A stretch of DNA of 64,000 nucleotides from an uncultured Roseateles sp. (lineage in GTDB: Bacteria; Pseudomonadota; Gammaproteobacteria; Burkholderiales; Burkholderiaceae_C). Below the pieces are notes generated by a model. It had not been told where the DNA came from and did not search any database. It was given only the letters and a program-made list of their open reading frames with translations. The stretch lies in assembly GCF_963422335.1 (NCBI RefSeq), contig NZ_OY729424.1:4402001-4466000 (forward strand), read 5' to 3'. Made by a program: the position numbers and the translations under genes. Shown here in pieces: positions 17,017 to 26,077 of this stretch (the stretch's first letter is position 1; each line of letters begins with the position of its first letter).

Positions 17017-17046
17017 TTTTGAATGAGCTGGATGAAAATACAGCTA

Positions 17047-17062
17047 CTGGACAAAATGTCAG
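17047..17062. promoter_or_regulatory. SOS box (LexA operator)
   Basis: The sequence CTGGACAAAATGTCAG fits the CTG-N10-CAG LexA operator pattern used in beta- and gammaproteobacteria. It lies 53 bp before the chosen lexA start (17115) and 31 bp before the divergent asparaginase ATG, so it could repress both. Its place supports the internal GTG start of lexA, because a start at 17019 would put the operator inside the gene. Confidence 0.75.
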
Positions 17063-17114
17063 TCAGCCTGTGAGCATTGTGCCCGGCTGCCCGCCACAAA
17101 GCGAAGAGGTGCCC

Positions 17115-17792
17115 GTGGACGACAGCCCCAAACTCACCGCCCGTCAGCAGCAGATCCTGGATCTGGTGCAAAGCGCTATCGAACGCACCGGCTCACCACC
17201 CACCCGTGCCGAGATCGCCACCGAACTCGGCTTCAAATCGGCCAATGCCGCCGAAGAGCATTTGCAGGCATTGGCCCGCAAGGGTGCGATCGAACTGGTC
17301 GGCGGCACCTCGCGCGGCATCCGACTGAAGTCCGACACGCTGCGTGCGCTCAATGAGGCCCGCGGCCGCCAGTTTTCTATGCCCCTGCCCGGCTTTGCTC
17401 AGCTGACCCTGCCCCTGGTCGGCCGCGTCGCCGCCGGCAGCCCCATCCTGGCGCAAGAGCATATCGATCAGACCTATGTGGTCGAGGCCAGCATGTTTGC
17501 CCGCAAGCCCGACTTCCTGCTGAAGGTCAAGGGCATGAGCATGCGCGACATCGGCATCATGGACGGCGACCTGCTGGCCGTGCAAAAAACGCGCGAGGCC
17601 AAGAATGGCCAGGTCATCGTCGCCCGCCTCGGCGACGAGGTCACTGTGAAGCGCTTCCACAAGACCCGCAACACGATAGAGCTGCGACCCGAGAACGCCG
17701 ACTTCGAGCCCATCATCGTGCAGGCCGGCGTCGATGACTTCGAGATCGAGGGCCTCGCCGTCGGCTTGATACGCAGCAATATGTTGATGTGA
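17115..17792 (+). CDS. lexA: SOS repressor LexA
   Basis: A 225-aa LexA. The N-terminal winged helix (LTARQQQILDLVQ, PPTRAEIATELGFKSANAAEEH) binds SOS boxes. The self-cleavage site is the Ala-Gly bond in GRVAAGSPI, the catalytic Ser is in KGMSMRDIG, and the Lys in EVTVKRF. RecA filaments trigger cleavage and derepress DNA repair genes. The frame is open from ATG 17019, but the GTG at 17115 is preferred: GAAGAGG precedes it, the protein then starts DDSPKLTARQQ as in relatives, and the SOS box stays outside the gene. Confidence 0.95.
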   Translation: MDDSPKLTARQQQILDLVQSAIERTGSPPTRAEIATELGFKSANAAEEHLQALARKGAIELVGGTSRGIRLKSDTLRALNEARGRQFSMPLPGFAQLTLPLVGRVAAGSPILAQEHIDQTYVVEASMFARKPDFLLKVKGMSMRDIGIMDGDLLAVQKTREAKNGQVIVARLGDEVTVKRFHKTRNTIELRPENADFEPIIVQAGVDDFEIEGLAVGLIRSNMLM

Positions 17793-17808
17793 GAGGCGCC
17801 AAGGTCTG

Positions 17809-18102
17809 ATGAAAGTCATGAAAGCCACCGAAGCCAGCGAGTGCCATGAACTCGAGCACATTCCCAACATCGGGCCGTCGCTGGCCAATGATCTGCGGCT
17901 GATAGGCATCAAGCATCCGCGGGAGCTGAACGGCCGCGATGCCTTCGTGCTGTACCAGGAGTTGTGTGCGGTGACTGGGGCAAGACATGACCCCTGCGTG
18001 CTTGACACCTTCATGGCCGCCACCGACTTCATGCGCGGCGCGCCGGCAGCGCCCTGGTGGCACTACACACCGCAGCGCAAGGCACTGTACGGTCAGATCT
18101 GA
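17809..18102 (+). CDS. Small helix-hairpin-helix protein (pathogenicity-locus/Cdd1 type)
   Basis: A 97-aa protein with a helix-hairpin-helix core, ELEHIPNIGPSLANDLRLIG (about residues 14-33), and a tail WWHYTPQRKALY near the C-terminus. It resembles the small 'pathogenicity locus' HhH family found in many bacteria, whose biochemical role is not established. HhH motifs usually bind DNA without sequence preference. It starts 16 bp after lexA and ends at a bidirectional terminator, so it is likely co-transcribed with lexA and induced by DNA damage. That link is inference from position. Confidence 0.8.
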   Translation: MKVMKATEASECHELEHIPNIGPSLANDLRLIGIKHPRELNGRDAFVLYQELCAVTGARHDPCVLDTFMAATDFMRGAPAAPWWHYTPQRKALYGQI

Positions 18103-18134
18103 AGCGGCAAGCGTGGTCACCGAGCGCCAAAAGC

Positions 18135-18171
18135 AAAAAGCCCCAGCAACTGATATTGCTGGGGCTTTTTT
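18135..18171. terminator. Bidirectional intrinsic terminator
   Basis: A long stem, with AGCCCCAGCA at 18139-18148 and TGCTGGGGCT at 18157-18166, is flanked by AAAAA on the left and TTTTTT on the right. It can stop the rightward lexA-HhH transcript and the leftward tRNA transcript that ends at tRNA-Asp. Confidence 0.92.
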
Positions 18172-18180
18172 CTTGATACT

Positions 18181-18257
18181 TGGCGGAGTGGACGGGACTC
18201 GAACCCGCGACCCCCGGCGTGACAGGCCGGTATTCTAACCAACTGAACTACCACTCC
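18181..18257 (-). tRNA. tRNA-Asp (GTC), copy 1
   Basis: 77 nt with encoded CCA. Acceptor GGAGTGG/CCACTCC, anticodon loop CTGTCAC, and T-arm GGTTCGAGTCC. Last gene of the first Ala-Glu-Asp triple, 9 bp before the terminator. Confidence 0.97.
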
Positions 18258-18339
18258 GCGTGGTGGCAATATTCACAGATTACTCTGCCGAGTCTTGCCA
18301 AACTCGCTCCCATACTCACCGACATGATATCGGCGAATC

Positions 18340-18415
18340 TGGCGTCCCCTAGGGGATTCGAACCCCTGTAGCCACCGTGAAAGGGTGGTGTCCTAGGCCT
18401 CTAGACGAAGGGGAC
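18340..18415 (-). tRNA. tRNA-Glu (TTC), copy 1
   Basis: 76 nt with encoded CCA. Acceptor GTCCCCT/AGGGGAC, anticodon loop CTTTCAC, T-arm GGTTCGAATCC. It lies between the Ala and Asp tRNAs of the first triple. Confidence 0.97.
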
Positions 18416-18509
18416 AAATCTCTTTCAAACCAGCGCAGATATTTTTCAATATCAGTATTCAATATCAAACCCGAACCGGCCGCCGCAAATCCACACATCC
18501 GAAGATGGG

Positions 18510-18585
<76 letters not shown>

Positions 18586-18635
18586 GGAGAATTTTTGTTC
18601 TCGTCGAGCAGCCGTGCCGTTCAGGCAAGACAACC

Positions 18636-18662
18636 AAAAAACAAGCGACCCTCAGGTCGCTT
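18636..18662 (-). terminator. Intrinsic terminator between the two tRNA triples
   Basis: Read leftward: AAGCGACC, loop TGAG, GGTCGCTT, then GTTTTTT. It lies 41 bp after tRNA-Asp copy 2 and would end the upstream triple, leaving copy 1 in need of its own promoter. I see no good sigma70 promoter in 18586-18703. Confidence 0.85.
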
Positions 18663-18703
18663 ATTCGTTGCACATCATGGCAAGCCATGCTGCACGATAA
18701 ACT

Positions 18704-18780
18704 TGGCGGAGTGGACGGGACTCGAACCCGCGACCCCCGGCGTGACAGGCCGGTATTCTAACCAACTGAACTACCACTCC
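18704..18780 (-). tRNA. tRNA-Asp (GTC), copy 2
   Basis: 77 nt with encoded CCA, identical by eye to the copy at 18181-18257. It ends the second (promoter-proximal) triple and is followed by the terminator at 18636-18662. Confidence 0.97.
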
Positions 18781-18862
18781 GCGTGGTGGCAATATTCACA
18801 GATTACTCTGCCGAGTTTTGCCAAACTCGTTTCCATACTCGCCTGCATTATACCGGCAAATT

Positions 18863-18938
18863 TGGCGTCCCCTAGGGGATTCGAACCCCTGTAGCCACCG
18901 TGAAAGGGTGGTGTCCTAGGCCTCTAGACGAAGGGGAC
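18863..18938 (-). tRNA. tRNA-Glu (TTC), copy 2
   Basis: 76 nt with encoded CCA, identical by eye to the copy at 18340-18415. The spacer to tRNA-Asp is also a near copy of the spacer in the first triple, with a few differences. Confidence 0.97.
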
Positions 18939-18989
18939 AAATCCTTCACCGTCTTGAACATCGCGCCGCCGCATTCTCTTTCGAGAAGT

Positions 18990-19065
<76 letters not shown>

Positions 19066-19135
19066 GTCGAATTCATTCCTGAGTTACCTCTGGAATTTCA
19101 CTCTATGAGTGTCGCGCTGTTCAAGCGAGACAATG

Positions 19136-19165
19136 ATTATATGACGGTTTTCAAAGAGCGCGCAA
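19136..19165 (-). promoter_or_regulatory. Promoter for the tRNA cluster, inside the gltX 3' end
   Basis: On the minus strand: -35 TTGCGC (19160-19165), 18-bp spacer, perfect -10 TATAAT (19136-19141). Its -35 lies within the last codons of gltX (stop at 19151). It would start transcription about 65 bp before tRNA-Ala copy 2, so the tRNAs need not depend on gltX readthrough. Confidence 0.7.
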
Positions 19166-20548
19166 GCGCTCGACGACAACTTTTTGCTCGAACAGGGCCA
19201 GCACCGCATCGAGCGATGGCGTTTGCGCACGACCGCAGACCAGCACGCGCACCGGAACAGCCAACTGCGGCATCTTGATGCCCTGGGCGGTGATGACTTC
19301 CTTGATCGCGCCCTGCACGGCTGCCTTGTCCCAAACCGCAAGTGACTCCAGCTTGTCGGCCAGTGCCGCCACCGCCGGACGGATCGCCTCGGTGACATGC
19401 TGGGCCAGTTCGGCTTCGGCGGCCTGCACCGGTTGGAAATAGCTCTTCAGCCAATCGGCCAGTTCGACCAGGGTTGCGCAGCGGTCCTTGAACAGGGCCA
19501 CTCGTTGCTCCAGCAAGGCATCGGCCTGAGTCGCTATGCCCAGCTTGGCCAGATGTGGCAGCACCAGGCGGGCCAGGCGCTCGTCGCTGGCCAGCTTCAT
19601 ATAGCTGGCGTTGACCCAGGACAGCTTGGCCGGGTCCCATTGCGCGGGGCTCTTGGACAGATGCTTGCCGTCGAACCACTGCACCAGTTGCTCGCGCGAG
19701 AACAGCTCGTCGTCGCCGTGGCTCCAGCCCAGGCGCGACAGATAGTTCAGCATCGCCTCGGGCAGATAGCCGCCCTCTTCGTAGGCGGTGACACTGACCG
19801 CACCACGGCGCTTGGACAGCTTCTGCCCATCGTCGCCAAGAATCACCGGCACATGACCGAACAGCGGCAGCGGCGCACCCAGCGCATTGAAGATATTGAT
19901 CTGCCAGGGCGTGTTGTTGACATGCTCGTCGCCACGGAAGACATGGCTGATGTTCATGTCCCAGTCGTCAACGACGACGCAGAAGTTGTAGGTCGGGATG
20001 CCATCGGGCCGCACGATGATCAGGTCGTCGATCTCGCGGTTGTTGATGGTGATGCTGCCCTTGACCAGATCGTCCCAGCTCACGTCGCCGTCGAGCGGAT
20101 TCTTGAAGCGCACCACCGGCTTGACACCCTCGGGCACTGCAGGCAGCTGCTTGCCAGGCTCGGGACGCCAGGTGCCGTCATAGCGGCGCTTCTCGCCGCG
20201 CGACTCCTGACCGGCCTTCATCGCCTCCAGCTCCTCGGGCGTGCAGTAGCAGCAGTAGGCCGTGCCCGCAGCAATCATCTGCTCGATGACGGCGTTGTAG
20301 CGGTCCAGGCGCTGCATCTGGTAGATCGGGCCCTCGTCGTAGTCCAGGCCCAGCCACTTCATTGCGGCCAGGATCTGGTCCACCGAGTCCTGGGTCGAGC
20401 GGGCGACGTCGGTGTCTTCGATGCGCAAGACGAACTCGCCGCCGTAGTGGCGGGCATAGGCCCAGGAGTACAGCGCCGTGCGGGCCGTGCCCAGGTGCAG
20501 AAAGCCGGTGGGAGACGGGGCAATGCGGGTGCGAATTTTTCGGGTCAT
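19151..20548 (-). CDS. gltX: Glutamyl-tRNA synthetase
   Basis: A 465-aa class I aminoacyl-tRNA synthetase that charges tRNA-Glu. The HIGH-type motif is PSPTGFLHLGT (residues 12-22), KMSKS appears as KLSKRRGAVSV (about residue 247), and the family zinc-region segment CYCTPEELEAMK is present. The start ATG overlaps the metZ stop by 4 bp. Directly downstream on the same strand come two tRNA-Glu genes, so the enzyme and its substrate RNA are neighbours. Confidence 0.97.
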   Translation of the reverse strand: MTRKIRTRIAPSPTGFLHLGTARTALYSWAYARHYGGEFVLRIEDTDVARSTQDSVDQILAAMKWLGLDYDEGPIYQMQRLDRYNAVIEQMIAAGTAYCCYCTPEELEAMKAGQESRGEKRRYDGTWRPEPGKQLPAVPEGVKPVVRFKNPLDGDVSWDDLVKGSITINNREIDDLIIVRPDGIPTYNFCVVVDDWDMNISHVFRGDEHVNNTPWQINIFNALGAPLPLFGHVPVILGDDGQKLSKRRGAVSVTAYEEGGYLPEAMLNYLSRLGWSHGDDELFSREQLVQWFDGKHLSKSPAQWDPAKLSWVNASYMKLASDERLARLVLPHLAKLGIATQADALLEQRVALFKDRCATLVELADWLKSYFQPVQAAEAELAQHVTEAIRPAVAALADKLESLAVWDKAAVQGAIKEVITAQGIKMPQLAVPVRVLVCGRAQTPSLDAVLALFEQKVVVERLRAL

Positions 20549-21783
20549 AGTGTGTTCAGGCCGCGCGCGAGGTCGGCCTGGATATCGAGTACATCGTCCA
20601 GGCCCACGGCCACGCGGATCAGGCCCTGCGTGATGCCTGCGGCCAGGCGCTGTTCTTCGCTGAGGCGGCCATGCGAGGTGCTGGCCGGATGGGTGATGGT
20701 GGTCTTGGTGTCGCCCAGATTGGCGGTGATGGAGCAGACCTGCGTCTGGTCGATCACATGGAAGGCATGCTGGCGCGCCATCGTCGGCCCGCCCTGCTCC
20801 TGCCCCTTGACGATGAAGGACAGCACGGCGCCGCCGAGGCCCGACTGCTGGCGCATCGCCAGTTCATGCTGCGGGTGCGACTTCAGGCCCGGGTAGAACA
20901 CGCGCTCGACCAGCGGCTGCAGTTCCAGCCATTCAGCCAAGGCCAGGGCCCGCTCGCTTTGCGCGCGCATGCGAATCGACAGAGTCTCCATGCCCTTCAG
21001 CACCACCCAGGCATTGAACGGCGACAGCGAGATGCCCATGCTGCGCATCACCGGCACAAACGTGCCCTCGATCCATTTGGCCGAGCCGCACAGCGCGCCG
21101 GCAATCACGCGGCCCTGGCCGTCCAGGTATTTGGTGCCCGAGTGGATGATGAAGTCCGCCCCTAGCTGGGCCGGTTGCTGCAAGGCCGGCGAGCAGAAGC
21201 AGTTGTCCACGGCCAGCAAGGCGCCGGCGCCATGGGCGATGTCGGCCAAGGCGCGGATATCGCAGATGTCGGTCAGCGGATTGGTCGGCGTCTCGGCGAA
21301 GAACAGCCGGGTGTTCGGCTTGATCGCCGCGCGCCATTCGGCCTGGTCGGTCTGCGAGACAAAGGTGGTCTCGACGCCGAACTTGCCGAACTCGGTCTGC
21401 AGCAGCTTGATCGTCGAACCGAACACGCTGCGCGAGCAGACGATATGGTCGCCCGCGCGCAGCAAGCCCATCACCAGCAGTGTGATCGCGCCCATGCCAC
21501 TGGCTGTGCCCACGCAGGCCTCGACGCCTTCGAGTGCGGCCAGTCGGCGCTCCATCGCCATCACGGTGGGATTCGAGAAGCGGCTGTAGGTGAAGGCCTC
21601 TTCCTCATTGGCAAAGCGCGCAGCGGCGGTGGCCGCATCGGGCTGCACAAAGCTGCTGGTGAGGAACAGCGCCTCGGAGTTCTCGCCCCATTGCGTGCGC
21701 GGCATGCCCTCGCGCACGGCCAGGGTGTCGGGCCGCACATCGTCAGGGAGCTGCACCCGGGGCAGCCGTTTGGGCTCCGACAT
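20545..21783 (-). CDS. metZ: O-succinylhomoserine sulfhydrylase
   Basis: A 412-aa Cys/Met-metabolism PLP enzyme (gamma family). It makes homocysteine from O-succinylhomoserine and sulfide. The PLP-Lys motif is HSGTKYLDGQGRVIAG, and YSRFSNPTV, GMGAITLLVMG and TITHPASTSHGRLS are also family segments. The gene position after purF, common in Burkholderiales, supports MetZ over cystathionine gamma-synthase. It touches purF by one base and overlaps gltX by four. Confidence 0.94.
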   Translation of the reverse strand: MSEPKRLPRVQLPDDVRPDTLAVREGMPRTQWGENSEALFLTSSFVQPDAATAAARFANEEEAFTYSRFSNPTVMAMERRLAALEGVEACVGTASGMGAITLLVMGLLRAGDHIVCSRSVFGSTIKLLQTEFGKFGVETTFVSQTDQAEWRAAIKPNTRLFFAETPTNPLTDICDIRALADIAHGAGALLAVDNCFCSPALQQPAQLGADFIIHSGTKYLDGQGRVIAGALCGSAKWIEGTFVPVMRSMGISLSPFNAWVVLKGMETLSIRMRAQSERALALAEWLELQPLVERVFYPGLKSHPQHELAMRQQSGLGGAVLSFIVKGQEQGGPTMARQHAFHVIDQTQVCSITANLGDTKTTITHPASTSHGRLSEEQRLAAGITQGLIRVAVGLDDVLDIQADLARGLNTL

Positions 21784-23300
21784 CAGCCGTGCTCCGACGC
21801 GTTCGGTATCGCCAGACGGCCGCGGCCGGGGCCTTCTTCCTCTTCACCGCCCTGCGCCGAACGCTGGCTGCGCATGGTCTCGAAATCTTCCTTGCTGACG
21901 TCACCGGTGATGTAGACGCCGTCGAAGCAGGAAGCCTCGAAACCATTGAGCTTGGGGTTCAGCGCCGCCACCACACGCTTCATCGCTGCCACATCCTGGT
22001 AGATCAAGGCATCGGCACCGATGAACTCGCGGATCTCTTCGATGCTGCGGTTGTGGGCGATCAGCTCGGTCGGCGTCGGCATGTCGATGCCATACACATT
22101 GGGGTAGCGCACCGGCGGCGCGGCCGATGCCAGATAGACCTTGCGGGCGCCGGCCTCACGGGCCATCTGCACGATTTCCTTGGAGGTGGTGCCGCGCACG
22201 ATCGAGTCATCGACCAGCAGCACATTGCGGTTCTTGAACTCCAGGCCGATCGCGTTGAGCTTCTGGCGCACCGACTTCTTGCGCACGCCCTGCCCCGGCA
22301 TGATGAAGGTGCGGCCCACATAGCGGTTCTTCACAAAGCCCTCGCGGTAGGGCTTGCCGATCTTGTGCGCCAGCTGCATCGCCGAGGGGCGGCTGGACTC
22401 GGGGATGGGGATCACGACGTCGATGTCGCTGGGCGGCATCGTCGAGATCAGGCGCTGGGCCAGGGTCTCGCCCATGTTCAGCCGCGCCTGGTACACCGAC
22501 ACGCCGTCCATCACGGAGTCAGGTCTTGCCAGGTAGACGAACTCGAACATGCAGGGGTTGAGGCTCGGGTTCTCGGCGCACTGCTCGGCATGGATCTGGC
22601 CGTGGGTGTCGATGAAGATCGCCTCGCCGGGCGCCACATCACGGGTCAGCTTGTTGCCGGTACCTTCCAGCGCCACGCTCTCGCTGGCCACCATCACGTC
22701 GCCGGTGCCCGATTCGCCGAACACCAGCGGGCGGATGCCGAAGGGGTCGCGGAAGGCCAAGAGACCATGGCCTGCGATCAGCGCGATCACCGCATACGAG
22801 CCCTTGATGCGCTTGTGCACCATGCGCACCGCCTTGAACACCTCAGCCGGCGTCAGCGGCAGGTCGCGGGCGGCCATTTCCAGCTCATGGGCCAGCACGT
22901 TCAGCAGGACTTCGGAGTCGCTCTCGGTGTTGATGTGGCGGCGATCGACGTCGAACAGTTCCTTCTTCAACGCGGTGGCATTGGTCAGATTGCCGTTGTG
23001 CACCAGCACCAGGCCGAACGGGGCGTTGACGTAGAAGGGCTGGGCCTCTTCTTCGCTGTAGGCATTGCCTGCCGTCGGGTAGCGCACCTGGCCCAGGCCC
23101 ACATTGCCCGGCAGCGCGCGCATATTGCGGGTGCGGAACACATCGCGCACCATGCCGCGCGCCTTGTGCATGAAGCACTTGTTGTCCAGCATGGTGACGA
23201 TGCCGGCGGCATCCTGGCCGCGGTGCTGCAAGAGCAGCAGGGCGTCATAGATCAGTTGATTGACCGGCGCCTTGGAAATCACCCCGACGATGCCACACAT
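21783..23300 (-). CDS. purF: Amidophosphoribosyltransferase
   Basis: A 505-aa PurF, the first committed enzyme of purine synthesis; it makes phosphoribosylamine from PRPP and glutamine. The N-terminal nucleophile Cys2 (MCGIVGV) and LLLQHRGQDAAGI define the glutaminase half. The PRPP-binding loop NVLLVDDSIVRGTT defines the transferase half. It lies 51 bp after cvpA in the familiar accD-folC-dedD-cvpA-purF order. Confidence 0.97.
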   Translation of the reverse strand: MCGIVGVISKAPVNQLIYDALLLLQHRGQDAAGIVTMLDNKCFMHKARGMVRDVFRTRNMRALPGNVGLGQVRYPTAGNAYSEEEAQPFYVNAPFGLVLVHNGNLTNATALKKELFDVDRRHINTESDSEVLLNVLAHELEMAARDLPLTPAEVFKAVRMVHKRIKGSYAVIALIAGHGLLAFRDPFGIRPLVFGESGTGDVMVASESVALEGTGNKLTRDVAPGEAIFIDTHGQIHAEQCAENPSLNPCMFEFVYLARPDSVMDGVSVYQARLNMGETLAQRLISTMPPSDIDVVIPIPESSRPSAMQLAHKIGKPYREGFVKNRYVGRTFIMPGQGVRKKSVRQKLNAIGLEFKNRNVLLVDDSIVRGTTSKEIVQMAREAGARKVYLASAAPPVRYPNVYGIDMPTPTELIAHNRSIEEIREFIGADALIYQDVAAMKRVVAALNPKLNGFEASCFDGVYITGDVSKEDFETMRSQRSAQGGEEEEGPGRGRLAIPNASEHG

Positions 23301-23351
23301 AAGCTACTTCCTTGTTCAAACTTCGCTCGCCAGACCCTTGGAGCTTGTGGC

Positions 23352-23846
23352 TCAGGATTTGACGTACTGCACGATGCTAGGCGGCAGCACGGGCTTGAGC
23401 CCTTGCAAGACCACCTGCATCCACGGAACCAGCTCCGAATCCTGCCACTGCGCGGAGTGGGCCGCGGGCGTCATGCCCACCACCAACACCGCCAGCAGGC
23501 AGATCAAAAGCCCACGAATCAAACCAAAACCGGCACCCAACAGGCGGTCCAGCGCGCTCAAGGGCGATGCCTGCACCAGCATGCGTACCAGCCGCGCCCC
23601 CAGGCCCCAGAGCAGCAGCAGCAGCACAAAGGCCAGCACCAGGCTGCTCACCTGTTGCAGGGTCGACCCCTCGGCGCCCACCAGCACCCAGTGCGAGATA
23701 TATGGGGCCAATAGCTGAGAACCAAAGTAGGCCACCACCCAACCCATCAGGGACAGCACCTCGAACAGCAGGCCGCGCCACACGCCGGCCAGCAGAGAGA
23801 ACAGCAGCACGCAGGCCATCGCGATATCGACCCAGCCCAGCAACAT
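23352..23846 (-). CDS. cvpA: CvpA family membrane protein
   Basis: A 164-aa inner-membrane protein with four hydrophobic segments (about 5-25, 27-45, 65-85 and 105-125). The N-terminal WVDIAMACVLLFSLLAGVWRGL matches the CvpA family, first linked to colicin V production and since to envelope functions. The mechanism is not established. The place between dedD (7-bp gap) and purF is as in E. coli. Confidence 0.92.
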   Translation of the reverse strand: MLLGWVDIAMACVLLFSLLAGVWRGLLFEVLSLMGWVVAYFGSQLLAPYISHWVLVGAEGSTLQQVSSLVLAFVLLLLLWGLGARLVRMLVQASPLSALDRLLGAGFGLIRGLLICLLAVLVVGMTPAAHSAQWQDSELVPWMQVVLQGLKPVLPPSIVQYVKS

Positions 23847-23853
23847 CAGCAGC

Positions 23854-24651
23854 TCACAGCGTCAGGATGGCGGCCGGCAGGCCCGCGGCGCGAATGCGGC
23901 CGGACACCTTGTCGGCCTCCTCACGCGTGGCGAACGGCCCCACGCGCACCCGCGTACGCTTGCCCTCGGCGCTCTCAATCACCTGGGTATAGGTCTTCAG
24001 GCCCAGCTTCTCGACCTTGAGCCGGGCTTCGCGCGCCGCATTGGCCTCGCCGAAGGCGCCGACCTGCACGATGAAGCGGCCAGCGGCGTCAGACGCTTTC
24101 TTGTCGGCGGCGCCGGCAGCGGCCTTGCCCTCCAGCAGAGCCTGCACGCGGGCGGCTTCGGCCGGCTTGGCCTTCTCTGCCGGCTTCTCTACCACCTTCT
24201 CTGCGACTTTCTCCACCACCTTGGGCGCCGGCCTGGAGGCCGGCTTCTCGACCGCTGCGGGCGCCGGCTCGGCCTTGGCCACGATCGCCGGTTTGCTCAC
24301 CGGTGCCTGCGCAGCGGACGCCTCTTCGCCATCGCGGGTCTCGGTGATGATGGCGGGCTTGGCCGCCACCTGGCTGGCCACCGTTGGTGGTGCGGCCGGC
24401 ATCGGCAGCGGCGCGGCGGCCTCCTTGCGCGGAATCTCGATCGGCAGATCGACCGGAATCGGCCGCGGCTGGGTCTCGAACACCAGCGGGAAGCCGATGA
24501 TGCCTATGGCCACCAGCACGGCCGCACCGATCAGGCGCCTGCGGGCACGCACGCGCAACTGCTGCACGGCATCGGCCGAGTCGGTGACGGGTTTGGCGGC
24601 GGGGGCCTCACGCCCTTCGGTATTGCGCTTGAAGATGGAAAGCAGACCCAT
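23854..24651 (-). CDS. dedD: SPOR-domain protein, DedD-like
   Basis: A 265-aa bitopic protein. A short cytoplasmic N-terminus is followed by one membrane span (about residues 40-57, LIGAAVLVAIGIIGFPLVF), a Pro/Ala/Lys-rich periplasmic linker with repeated EKV and EKPA motifs, and a C-terminal SPOR domain (about 190-265, RFIVQVGAFGEANAAREARL). SPOR domains bind denuded septal peptidoglycan, so it probably helps cell division. The symbol follows gene order (folC-dedD-cvpA-purF). Confidence 0.85.
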   Translation of the reverse strand: MGLLSIFKRNTEGREAPAAKPVTDSADAVQQLRVRARRRLIGAAVLVAIGIIGFPLVFETQPRPIPVDLPIEIPRKEAAAPLPMPAAPPTVASQVAAKPAIITETRDGEEASAAQAPVSKPAIVAKAEPAPAAVEKPASRPAPKVVEKVAEKVVEKPAEKAKPAEAARVQALLEGKAAAGAADKKASDAAGRFIVQVGAFGEANAAREARLKVEKLGLKTYTQVIESAEGKRTRVRVGPFATREEADKVSGRIRAAGLPAAILTL

Positions 24652-24767
24652 ATCGGCGTGTTCGGAGCGTTGGAGTGGCCAAATTCGCGGCCAGCAGTGT
24701 GGCCATTCAGAGCCGTTTCAGTGGTGCGCCGGCCGTTCAGCCCAGGTGTGCAGCCCGCATTGACAAA

Positions 24768-26057
24768 CTACAAGCGCGGCACACCGTTTTTCAGCACGCC
24801 ACCCACGGTGTGGAAGGATCCAAAGACCATGATTCTATCAGCGGGGGTGGCCTGGGCCGCCGCCGCGTCAAGGGCCGACTGCGGGTCGGCATGGCGGCTC
24901 ACCTGCACGCCGGCCGGGGGCCTGAAGCCCTCCACGCCCTGCATGGCATTGAACTGCTGATCGAGCTGGGCGGCCGTGGCGGCGCGCGCAATCTCGAGGT
25001 CGGTGAAATACCAGCGGTCGACCAGCGGCGCCATGCGCTTGAAGATGGCTTCGATGTCCTTGTCGGCCATCACGCCGAACACCGCATGGGTGCAGGGGAA
25101 ATAGCCCATCTGGTCCAGGTTCTGGGCCAGGGCCGCCACCGCATGGGGGTTGTGCGCCACATCCAGCACCAGGGCGGGCTGGCCCGGCACGATCTGGAAG
25201 CGTCCGGGCAGCTCCACCATGGCCAGACCGCTGCGCACCGCCTGGGCGCTGATGGGCAGGCGGTCGAACAGGGCCTCGAACACCGCCAGCGCGCCCGAGG
25301 CATTGAGCAGCTGATTGGCGCCGCGCAGGGCCGGATAGGCCAGCGCATTGAAGCGTCGCTCGCGGCCGCCCCAGCTCCATTGCTGGCGGTCGCCGCTGTA
25401 GTTGAAGTCGCGGCCGATCAGGCGCAGGTCGGCACCGATCTCGCGGGCATGGTCGATGAGGCTCTGCGGCGCCATCGGGTCGCTGACCACGGCCGGGCGG
25501 CCGGTGCGCATGATCTGGGCCTTCTCCAGGCCTATCGACTCGCGGTCAGGACCCAGATAGTCCATATGGTCCAGGTCTATGCTGGTGATGACCGAGCAGT
25601 CGGCGTCGATGGCGTTGACCGCATCGAGCCGGCCGCCCAGGCCCACTTCCAGTATCACCAGGTCCAGCGGCTCCTCGGCCAGGCGCAGCATGATGGCCAG
25701 GGTGGTGAACTCGAAGAAGGTCAGTGCTACGTCGCCGCGCGCGGCCTCGACGGCCTCGAAGTGCGGCAGCAGGCTCTCGGCCGCGACGGAGGCGCCGTTG
25801 ACCCGGCAGCGCTCCTCGAAGTGGACGAAATGCGGCTTGATGTAGAGGCCCACCTTGTAGCCTGCCTTCAGCGCGATCATCTCTATCATCGAGCAGGTCG
25901 AGCCCTTGCCATTGGTGCCGGCCACCATCACGACAGGCACCTTGAACTGCAGGCCAAGCTTGTCGCGCAGCGCTATCGTGCGCGCCAAGGTCATGTCGAT
26001 TTCCTTGGGATGCAGTTGCAGGCAATAGTCAAGCCACTCGGGCAGCGTTTTTGGCAT
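24768..26057 (-). CDS. folC: Folylpolyglutamate/dihydrofolate synthase
   Basis: A 429-aa Mur-ligase-like enzyme. It adds glutamate to dihydropteroate and to folates using ATP. The ATP loop is VVMVAGTNGKGSTCSMIE (about residues 42-59). ITSIDLDHMDYLGPDRESI and the C-terminal FGVMADKD are further family segments. The frame is open to a TTG at 26108, but the ATG at 26057 gives the typical start MPKTLPEWLDYC and keeps the 26078-26102 hairpin outside the gene. The upstream neighbour is accD; dedD follows 116 bp later. Confidence 0.93.
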   Translation of the reverse strand: MPKTLPEWLDYCLQLHPKEIDMTLARTIALRDKLGLQFKVPVVMVAGTNGKGSTCSMIEMIALKAGYKVGLYIKPHFVHFEERCRVNGASVAAESLLPHFEAVEAARGDVALTFFEFTTLAIMLRLAEEPLDLVILEVGLGGRLDAVNAIDADCSVITSIDLDHMDYLGPDRESIGLEKAQIMRTGRPAVVSDPMAPQSLIDHAREIGADLRLIGRDFNYSGDRQQWSWGGRERRFNALAYPALRGANQLLNASGALAVFEALFDRLPISAQAVRSGLAMVELPGRFQIVPGQPALVLDVAHNPHAVAALAQNLDQMGYFPCTHAVFGVMADKDIEAIFKRMAPLVDRWYFTDLEIARAATAAQLDQQFNAMQGVEGFRPPAGVQVSRHADPQSALDAAAAQATPADRIMVFGSFHTVGGVLKNGVPRL

Positions 26058-26077
26058 TTGGGGAGGCCTAATGAATA

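Noticed and set aside
24652..24767. Small gene between folC and dedD
   Set aside because: 116 bp without a start, ribosome site or conserved peptide on either strand.
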